A stretch of 5,979 nt of DNA, taken from Desulfosarcina sp. Its GTDB lineage: Bacteria; Desulfobacterota; Desulfobacteria; Desulfobacterales; Desulfosarcinaceae. Location of the stretch: contig DAOWNV010000182.1 in NCBI GenBank assembly GCA_030642405.1, positions 1-5,979 on the forward strand, given 5' to 3'. Position numbers and translations under genes: made by a program. Under the pieces are notes generated by a model that was not told the DNA's origin, did not search any database, and saw only the letters and a list, made by a program, of their open reading frames with translations. Positions 1 to 4,784 of the stretch are shown here, in pieces (the stretch's first letter is position 1; each line of letters opens with the position of its first letter).

Positions 1-351
1 GATCTGGAGGACGAGTACGACGCCTGGGATTTGCTGCGCGCATCTTTCCCCGCTGGGACGCTTTCCGGTGCACCCAAGGTGAGGGCCATGGAAATCATAG
101 ACCAGTTGGAAAAGAGCCCTCGCGGACCCTACGGTGGTGCAGTGGGCTACATCTCTTTTAGCGGCAATATGGATCTGGCCATTACCATACGTACGGCCTG
201 TATTGAAAATGGGACCCTGACCGTGAGGGCGGGAGCCGGTCTTGTCGCCGATTCAGATCCTGAAACCGAGCGCATTGAAACCGTCAACAAAGCCATGGCC
301 ATTCAGCGAGCTCTGGAACTGACCCAACAGACAGAGGAGGTGACACGATGA
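1..351 (+). CDS. trpE: Anthranilate synthase component I, C-terminal part (5' end outside window)
   Basis: This is the last 116 residues of the chorismate-binding subunit, which uses chorismate and ammonia (delivered by TrpG) to make anthranilate in the first step of tryptophan synthesis. The reading frame is open from base 1, so the gene begins upstream of the window. Visible family motifs are the FPAGTLSGAPKVRAMEIID stretch (residues 17-35 of the fragment), RGPYGGAVGY, the IRTA segment and the AGAGLVADSDPE.E..E block, whose acidic residues belong to the Mg/chorismate site in this family. These motifs are shared with PabB and isochorismate synthases. The TrpE call rests on trpG, trpD, trpC and trpF directly downstream. 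The stop codon overlaps the trpG start as ATGA. Any leader peptide, attenuator or operator would lie upstream and cannot be seen. Confidence 0.95.
   Translation, partial: DLEDEYDAWDLLRASFPAGTLSGAPKVRAMEIIDQLEKSPRGPYGGAVGYISFSGNMDLAITIRTACIENGTLTVRAGAGLVADSDPETERIETVNKAMAIQRALELTQQTEEVTR
335..343 (+). promoter_or_regulatory. Strong ribosome binding site for trpG
   Basis: AGGAGGTGA lies within the last codons of trpE, 4 bases before the trpG ATG (6 from the end of AGGAGGT), and is an almost complete complement of the 16S rRNA 3' end. It is the strongest Shine-Dalgarno sequence in the window. With the ATGA overlap it suggests coupled, roughly equal production of the two anthranilate synthase subunits. 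Confidence 0.8.
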
Positions 352-917
352 TTCTGATGATCGATAATTATGACTCGTTTACTTATAATCTTGTTCAGTA
401 TCTCAAACAGATCGGTGAGGCGGTGCAGGTGAAAAGAAACGATACCCTTACCGTCAAAGATATTGGGGACATGGCGCCCAAAGCCATTGTTATTTCACCA
501 GGGCCTGGTCGGCCCTCCTCTGCCGGTGTCTCTTTGGATACGATCAAGCGATTCACCGGAACGATTCCAATTCTCGGCGTCTGCCTGGGACATCAATCCA
601 TTGCTGAGGCGTTCGGAGGAACTATCGTTGCCGCCAAGCGGCTCATGCATGGCAAGACATCCATCGTTACGGCTGATGGAAAAGGCGTCTTTACCGGTAT
701 TAAAAAAGAGTTTCAGGCTATGCGATATCACAGTCTGTCGGTGGAGGAAAATAGTTTGCCCGATTGCCTGAAGGTAACCGCCACCGCAGACGATGGAGAA
801 GTTATGGGGCTCAGACATCGGGAGCATATAACCGAAGGGATCCAATTCCACCCGGAATCCATTATGACACCGGTGGGGAAGCGGCTGCTGCGAAATTTTT
901 TAAAGCTGATAAAATAA
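348..917 (+). CDS. trpG: Anthranilate synthase component II, glutamine amidotransferase
   Basis: A 189-residue class I glutamine amidotransferase that hydrolyses glutamine and passes ammonia to TrpE. It starts with MILMIDNYDSFTYNLVQYL, the standard N-terminus of TrpG/PabA. The oxyanion region SPGPGRP is at residues 50-56. The nucleophile is Cys79 in GVCLGHQ, HGKTS is at 101-105, and the other triad members are His168 and Glu170 in FHPES. The length is that of a stand-alone TrpG (about 190 residues), so it is not fused to TrpD as in enterobacteria. The ATG is set by the ATGA overlap with trpE and a very strong ribosome binding site. PabA is nearly identical in motifs, and in some bacteria one protein serves both TrpE and PabB. 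The operon position favours TrpG as the main role. Confidence 0.96.
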   Translation: MILMIDNYDSFTYNLVQYLKQIGEAVQVKRNDTLTVKDIGDMAPKAIVISPGPGRPSSAGVSLDTIKRFTGTIPILGVCLGHQSIAEAFGGTIVAAKRLMHGKTSIVTADGKGVFTGIKKEFQAMRYHSLSVEENSLPDCLKVTATADDGEVMGLRHREHITEGIQFHPESIMTPVGKRLLRNFLKLIK

Positions 918-947
918 TAACCAGCCAAAATCCAGTCGTTTTCATAT

Positions 948-953
948 AAGGAG
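948..953 (+). promoter_or_regulatory. Ribosome binding site for trpD
   Basis: AAGGAG ends 10 bases before the ATG at 964. It lies in the 46-base gap after trpG and supports independent initiation of trpD at this ATG, which also agrees with the usual N-terminus of the family. Confidence 0.7.
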
Positions 954-963
954 AACAACAACC

Positions 964-1980
964 ATGTTTAAGGATCACCTGACCGCCATTATCCAGCGTA
1001 CTAATTTAACTGAATCTCAGATGGCAGAGATGATGTCCGAGGTTTTCGATGGAAATACAACCGATGCTCAGGTTGGGGCCATGATGGCCGCCCTTGCAAC
1101 AAAGGGAGAAACTTTCGAGGAGCTGGCCGGTGCGGCACGGGCCATGCGAAAAAAGGCCCATAGAGTCCAGGTCTCCACTTCACCGGTTGTAGATACCTGT
1201 GGCACGGGCGGTGACGGGCTACAAACCTTTAATATTTCGACGACCACGGCTTTTGTCGTAGCAGGGTGCGGGGTCACCGTAGCCAAGCACGGCAACCGGA
1301 GTGTCTCTTCCAAATGCGGAAGCGCCGATGTGCTCGAAACCTTGGGGGTTAAGCTGGATACGAATCCGGAAATCGTCGAGGAGGCTGTTCAGGAGATCGG
1401 CATCGGTTTCCTTTTTGCCCCGATTTACCACAGTGCCATGCGCCACGCTGCAAAAGCACGTATGGAGCTGGGAGTGAGAAGTATTTTCAACATGCTGGGG
1501 CCACTGACCAATCCTGCCGGGGCCAACTGCCAGTTGTTGGGGGTTTACGCCCCCCAGCTGACGGAGATGTTTGCCGAGGCGCTCCGCCTGCTTGGAACAA
1601 AAAGTGCGTTCGTGGTTCATGGGCATGACGGGCTGGATGAAATTTCCGTATGTGCGCCTACCCGCGTGTCTCAATTAGAAGATGACCAAATCCGAACCTA
1701 TGACATCTACCCCGAGCACTTTTTCGGACAACATGCGAATCCGAATGAGATGACCGGCGGCGATGCTAAAGAGAATGCAGCCATCACGCGAAAGATTCTG
1801 GAAGGTGAGAAAGGGGCAAAACGGAACGTAGTACTTCTCAATACGGCGGCAGCGTTAGTGGCTTGCCGGAAGGCGGAAGATTTGAAAGCGGGGATTGCCA
1901 TGGCTGAGCAGTCTATTGACAGTGGATCAGCTATGGAGAAGTTGGATGAGCTGGTGGCGTACACACAGGAAAACGGATAG
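964..1980 (+). CDS. trpD: Anthranilate phosphoribosyltransferase
   Basis: A 338-residue enzyme that transfers phosphoribose from PRPP to anthranilate, the second committed step of the pathway. The N-terminal helical domain (about residues 1-70, with TDAQVGAMMAAL) is followed by the glycosyltransferase family 3 domain. The PRPP loop CGTGGDG is at 79-85, with downstream NIST at 90-93. KHGNRSVSSKCGSAD is at 108-122. Arg166 falls where family members have an anthranilate-contacting Arg. The loop NMLGPLTNP is at 176-184, and the Mg-binding Asp225-Glu226 pair sits in HGHDGLDE. All key residues are present and the length is typical. A 46-base gap separates it from trpG, and 66 bases separate it from the chosen trpC start. 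No terminator is visible in either gap, so one transcript is likely. Confidence 0.97.
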   Translation: MFKDHLTAIIQRTNLTESQMAEMMSEVFDGNTTDAQVGAMMAALATKGETFEELAGAARAMRKKAHRVQVSTSPVVDTCGTGGDGLQTFNISTTTAFVVAGCGVTVAKHGNRSVSSKCGSADVLETLGVKLDTNPEIVEEAVQEIGIGFLFAPIYHSAMRHAAKARMELGVRSIFNMLGPLTNPAGANCQLLGVYAPQLTEMFAEALRLLGTKSAFVVHGHDGLDEISVCAPTRVSQLEDDQIRTYDIYPEHFFGQHANPNEMTGGDAKENAAITRKILEGEKGAKRNVVLLNTAAALVACRKAEDLKAGIAMAEQSIDSGSAMEKLDELVAYTQENG

Positions 1981-2033
1981 AAGCCCGGGTGAGCGTATGC
2001 TGGAGTTTGGTATTTATTGATTGGAATTTTTTT

Positions 2034-2040
2034 GGAAGAG
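2034..2040 (+). promoter_or_regulatory. Ribosome binding site that sets the trpC start
   Basis: GGAAGAG ends 6 bases before the ATG at 2047. The frame is also open to an upstream TTG at 2017. That would add ten residues (MIGIFLEEFF) with no family counterpart and no comparable ribosome binding site, so the ATG at 2047 is preferred. Confidence 0.6.
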
Positions 2041-2046
2041 TTTTTT

Positions 2047-2844
2047 ATGCCGACAGATATATTAGCGATTATCGTTAAACAGAAAGAGCAGGAAATTTCA
2101 AAAGCCAGAGCCATCATCTCCGAAAAACGATTGGCCGAGATTGCTGAAAAGAGGACGGACTTCAGACCCTTTTATGAATCACTTAGAAAACCTGGGGCAA
2201 GTGGTGTGAATATCATTGCCGAGGTCAAGCGGGCCTCCCCCTCCAAAGGAGATATCTGCGCCGATCTGGATGCATCAAAAACGGCTGATCAGTATGAACA
2301 AGGAGGGGCGTCAGCGGTCTCGGTGCTTACCGATGCCAACTTTTTTAAAGGTAGTCTTAATGACCTCACTTCGGCAAGGACTGCTTGCAATCTTCCGGTG
2401 ATGAGAAAAGAGTTCATTGTCAGCCGTTACCAGGTATACGAGGCTGCAGTGGCCGGTGCAGACGCGATTTTACTGATCGCTCGAATTCTCACCAGGGACA
2501 AGCTGGTACAGCTTTATACATTGTGCCGTAAACTGGGGATGGATGCCTTAGTGGAAATCCATACACCCGAAGATGCCCGAATAGTAGCAGACACCGATGC
2601 ACAATTGGTAGGGATCAACAACCGTAATCTTAGCACTTTTGATACGGATATCGAAATTGCTATGGATCTGGCATCCCGGTTGACCCCGGATCAAGTTCCT
2701 GTCGCCGCTTCCGGAATCACCGGGGTGGAAGATATCCGGAAAAATTTGAAGGCCGGCATTTTTAACTTTTTGGTGGGAGAAAGCATAGTCCGCTCCGAGG
2801 ACCCGGTACGATTCATTCAAACATTGACGGCAGCTGGAAAATGA
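2047..2844 (+). CDS. trpC: Indole-3-glycerol phosphate synthase
   Basis: A 265-residue (beta/alpha)8 barrel enzyme that decarboxylates and cyclises CdRP to indole-3-glycerol phosphate. From the ATG at 2047 the catalytic set reads Glu59 and Lys61 in IIAEVKRASPSKG, Lys121 in MRKEFI, Glu170 in ALVEIH and Asn191 in GINNRNL. Ser222 and Gly223 lie in AASGITG, and the phosphate-binding end is FLVGESI at 241-247. The position before Ser222 is Ala221, where most family members have Glu (VSESGI or VAESGI; Glu210 in the Sulfolobus solfataricus enzyme). The codon is GCT, so one base change does not turn it into a sequencing slip in an obvious way. Length and all other motifs are normal, so I expect a working enzyme. 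It is monofunctional, unlike the TrpC-TrpF fusion of E. coli, and its stop overlaps the trpF start as ATGA. Confidence 0.96.
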   Translation: MPTDILAIIVKQKEQEISKARAIISEKRLAEIAEKRTDFRPFYESLRKPGASGVNIIAEVKRASPSKGDICADLDASKTADQYEQGGASAVSVLTDANFFKGSLNDLTSARTACNLPVMRKEFIVSRYQVYEAAVAGADAILLIARILTRDKLVQLYTLCRKLGMDALVEIHTPEDARIVADTDAQLVGINNRNLSTFDTDIEIAMDLASRLTPDQVPVAASGITGVEDIRKNLKAGIFNFLVGESIVRSEDPVRFIQTLTAAGK

Positions 2845-3557
2845 GTTCCCATACCATAGATTCAATACCCTTCCCCCAGGTGAAAATATGCGGACTGACG
2901 CGGCCGGATGAGGCAATCCGTTGCATGCAGGCTGGGGCCGACGCCATCGGGCTGGTCTTTTTTGAGAAAAGCCCGCGTAATGTTTCCATCAACCAGGCCT
3001 GGGAGGTGGTGGACGCATTGTCACAAAAGGTGGCTGCCGTGGGCGTATTCGTCAATGAGGATTTCGATTTCATCATGTTGCGTGTGCGCCGATGCGGACT
3101 AAGCATGGTTCAGCTTCACGGTCGGGAATCTCCGGAAATGGTGAGTCGATTGAAGGCTGAGGGCGTTCATGTGATCAAAGGACTTTTTGTGGATGGCGAG
3201 CCGGGACTTGAAGAGGCGCAGAATTATGCTGCAGATGGATTTCTGGTGGAGTGTTCCAAAGGGCCGCTGCCGGGCGGCAATGCCATAACATGGGATTGGT
3301 CGGCGGCCGGAAACTTCGGGTGCCGCTATCCGTTGGTGCTGGCCGGTGGTTTGTCGCCGGACAATGTGGCTCAGGCTATTGCTGCCGCTTTACCGGCAGC
3401 CGTGGATCTGAGTTCCAGTGTAGAAACTTCACCTGGGCGAAAGGATACGGCTCTTGTTGCCCGGTTGATTACCGCGGTTCAACACACCTCGGAATTGTTT
3501 GAAGAAAAGGTCATCCAACCGATCTTTTCTATCCCCCAAGTGACGGATCATGCCTGA
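2841..3557 (+). CDS. trpF: Phosphoribosylanthranilate isomerase
   Basis: A 238-residue (beta/alpha)8 barrel enzyme that performs the Amadori rearrangement of phosphoribosylanthranilate to CdRP, the substrate of TrpC. Key motifs are KICGLT with catalytic base Cys17, GADAIGLVFFEKSPR (32-46), VGVFVNE (67-73), QLHG (91-94), LAGGLSPDNV (167-176) and DLSSSVETSPGRKD (189-202). Aligning by eye with Thermotoga maritima TrpF, the general acid Asp126 in LLDTK corresponds to Glu137 in LVECSK, a conservative but notable change. The family GVE motif reads SVE. The ATG at 2841 overlaps trpC by ATGA. A GTG at 2880 would begin at VKICGLT but has no clear ribosome binding site. At 238 residues the protein exceeds the usual 200-210, because of about 12 extra N-terminal and about 20 extra C-terminal residues. 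Confidence 0.95.
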   Translation: MSSHTIDSIPFPQVKICGLTRPDEAIRCMQAGADAIGLVFFEKSPRNVSINQAWEVVDALSQKVAAVGVFVNEDFDFIMLRVRRCGLSMVQLHGRESPEMVSRLKAEGVHVIKGLFVDGEPGLEEAQNYAADGFLVECSKGPLPGGNAITWDWSAAGNFGCRYPLVLAGGLSPDNVAQAIAAALPAAVDLSSSVETSPGRKDTALVARLITAVQHTSELFEEKVIQPIFSIPQVTDHA

Positions 3558-3786
3558 TCAAGATCGGATGCTGATCATACCCCACAGAGAACTCAGCCCT
3601 GAGGCGCTTTTCGGACTTATCGAAGAATTCGTTACCCGTGACGGTACGGATTCGGGATATACCAAAGGCTCGTTGGCTGAAAATGTGGCAATGGTGCACC
3701 GACAGTTGGATCGTGGAGACGCAGTCGTCGTTTTTGATAATTCAACACAAACCTGCAACATCGTACCAAAGGAATCCTTACCTTGA
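3550..3786 (+). CDS. YheU/UPF0270-family small protein of unknown function
   Basis: A 78-residue protein recognisable as the YheU (UPF0270) family from LIIPHRELSPEALFGLIEEF, then TRDGTDSGY, the central VAMVHRQLDRGDAVVVFD and the closing TCNIVPKE. The E. coli YheU sequence as I recall it has the same order of elements. No biochemical function is established for the family, and I do not assign one. It has no signal peptide or membrane segment, so it is probably cytosolic. The first ATG overlaps the last 8 bases of trpF. A second ATG at 3568 gives MLIIPHREL, a 72-residue protein matching the usual family start and length, and may be the true start. Neither has a clear ribosome binding site, so coupling to trpF translation is likely. 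Its stop overlaps the nfo start as TTGA. Confidence 0.85.
   Translation: MPDQDRMLIIPHRELSPEALFGLIEEFVTRDGTDSGYTKGSLAENVAMVHRQLDRGDAVVVFDNSTQTCNIVPKESLP
3769..3773 (+). promoter_or_regulatory. Ribosome binding site supporting the TTG start of nfo
   Basis: AAGGA (within AAAGGAA) ends 9 bases before the TTG at 3783, inside the end of the preceding small gene. It decides the rare TTG start together with the family-typical N-terminus MKYIGAHVSAAGG that begins exactly there. Confidence 0.65.
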
Positions 3787-4634
3787 AATATATTGGAGCC
3801 CATGTCAGCGCTGCCGGTGGTGTGGAAAACGCCCCGTTGAACGCAAAGAAAATCGGAGCAACAGCCTTTGCCCTGTTTACGAAGAACCAGCGGCAGTGGA
3901 AGGCCAAACCGTTGACGCAAAACACGATTACCCAATTTCAGAAAAATTGCGAAGAGGCGGTATACACACCGGATCAAATCCTGCCCCACGATAGCTACCT
4001 GATCAATCTGGGGCACCCTGAACCCGAAGGGCTGGAAAAATCGAGAAATGCCTTCATTGATGAAATGCGCCGCTGCGAGCAACTGGGGCTTAAGTATTTG
4101 AACTTTCATCCGGGCAGTCACCTCAAAAAGATTTCAGAAGAGACCTGTCTGGGCCGTATCGCCGAATCCATCAATCTTGCTTTGGAACAGACCAGCGGCG
4201 TGACCGCGGTCATAGAAAACACCGCCGGTCAGGGCACCAACATGGGGCACCGTTTCGAACATCTGGCGGCCATCATTGAAGGTGTGGACGATCAATCAAG
4301 GGTTGGGGTCTGCCTTGATACCTGCCACACCTTTTCGGCAGGATATGACCTGAGAACACCAGACGCCTTTGAAACCACCTTTTCAACATTCGATGAGGTG
4401 GTTGGATTTTCGTATCTCAAGGGGCTTCACCTGAACGACGGAAAGAAGAACTTGGGCAGCCGCGTGGACCGCCATGAGACCATCGGAAACGGCACGTTGG
4501 GGTTGGAGCCTTTCCGGATGATCATGAATGACCCGCGTTTCAATAATCTGCCCATGATTCTGGAGACGCCGGATGATAGTCGCTGGGCCGGAGAGATTCG
4601 GATACTGATGGAAATGGTTGAGAAAAAAACATAA
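3783..4634 (+). CDS. nfo: Endonuclease IV (AP endonuclease)
   Basis: A 283-residue metal-dependent endonuclease that incises DNA 5' of abasic sites and removes 3' blocking groups during base excision repair. It is a TIM-barrel enzyme whose trinuclear zinc site can be read completely: His69, His109, Glu145, Asp179, His182, His216, Asp229, His231 and Glu261, in the same numbering as E. coli Nfo (285 residues). Signature segments are VIENTAGQG (143-151), LDTCHTFSAGYD (178-189), LKGLHLNDG (212-220) and RVDRHETIGNG (227-237). Translation starts at TTG, since the family N-terminus begins at that codon and a ribosome binding site lies 9 bases upstream. The TTGA overlap with the YheU-family gene makes it the apparent last gene of the trp transcript. 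A DNA repair gene here has no obvious metabolic link to tryptophan. Confidence 0.97.
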   Translation: MKYIGAHVSAAGGVENAPLNAKKIGATAFALFTKNQRQWKAKPLTQNTITQFQKNCEEAVYTPDQILPHDSYLINLGHPEPEGLEKSRNAFIDEMRRCEQLGLKYLNFHPGSHLKKISEETCLGRIAESINLALEQTSGVTAVIENTAGQGTNMGHRFEHLAAIIEGVDDQSRVGVCLDTCHTFSAGYDLRTPDAFETTFSTFDEVVGFSYLKGLHLNDGKKNLGSRVDRHETIGNGTLGLEPFRMIMNDPRFNNLPMILETPDDSRWAGEIRILMEMVEKKT

Positions 4635-4687
4635 TTGAAATGCCTTTGAAGAATACTTGAGATCCACTTTGTCTTCCCGTGAGAGTG

Positions 4688-4716
4688 TTGACCCCAGAGC
4701 CCTTTTCCGGTAACAT
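4688..4716 (+). promoter_or_regulatory. Candidate sigma-70 promoter for the haem-sensor gene
   Basis: TTGACC (4688-4693, 5 of 6 consensus matches) is separated by exactly 17 bases from TAACAT (4711-4716, 4 of 6 matches), within the only sizeable gap in the window. Transcription would begin near 4723, giving a leader of roughly 60 bases before the sensor start. The leader contains an eight-T run at 4739-4746. This is a pattern match only. It would make the sensor gene a separate transcription unit from the trp-nfo run. Confidence 0.45.
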
Positions 4717-4784
4717 TTTCCGTATGTTTGCGGTCGGCTTTTTTTTGGTCCGGCTCAGTAACAACCTAACAACGGACAATGGCT

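Noticed and set aside
1536..1558. Hairpin in trpD formed by TGGGGG and CCCCCA with a 7-base loop
   Set aside because: The stem is short, is explained by Gly/Val/Ala/Pro codons in a conserved region, and has no T-run or other context suggesting function.
1219..1674. Minus-strand open frame of 151 codons inside trpD
   Set aside because: It is a shadow of a fully conserved trpD coding region and its translation has no domain-like character.
3555..3576. Repeated TGATCA palindromes around the trpF/YheU-family junction
   Set aside because: Six-base palindromes of this kind are common by chance. There is no spacing or context that suggests an operator.
3558..4121. Minus-strand open frame of 187 codons opposite the YheU-family gene and nfo
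   Set aside because: Both plus-strand proteins are confidently recognised over this stretch. The antisense translation matches nothing I recognise and lacks a supported start.
4731..4746. GC-rich stretch followed by eight T, considered as a terminator for the trp-nfo transcript
   Set aside because: No complementary upstream arm for GCGGTCGGC is present, so no stem forms before the T-run.
4540..4779. Minus-strand open frame of 79 codons across the nfo end and the intergenic gap
   Set aside because: It is mostly antisense to nfo codons for conserved active-site residues, and shows no recognisable motif.
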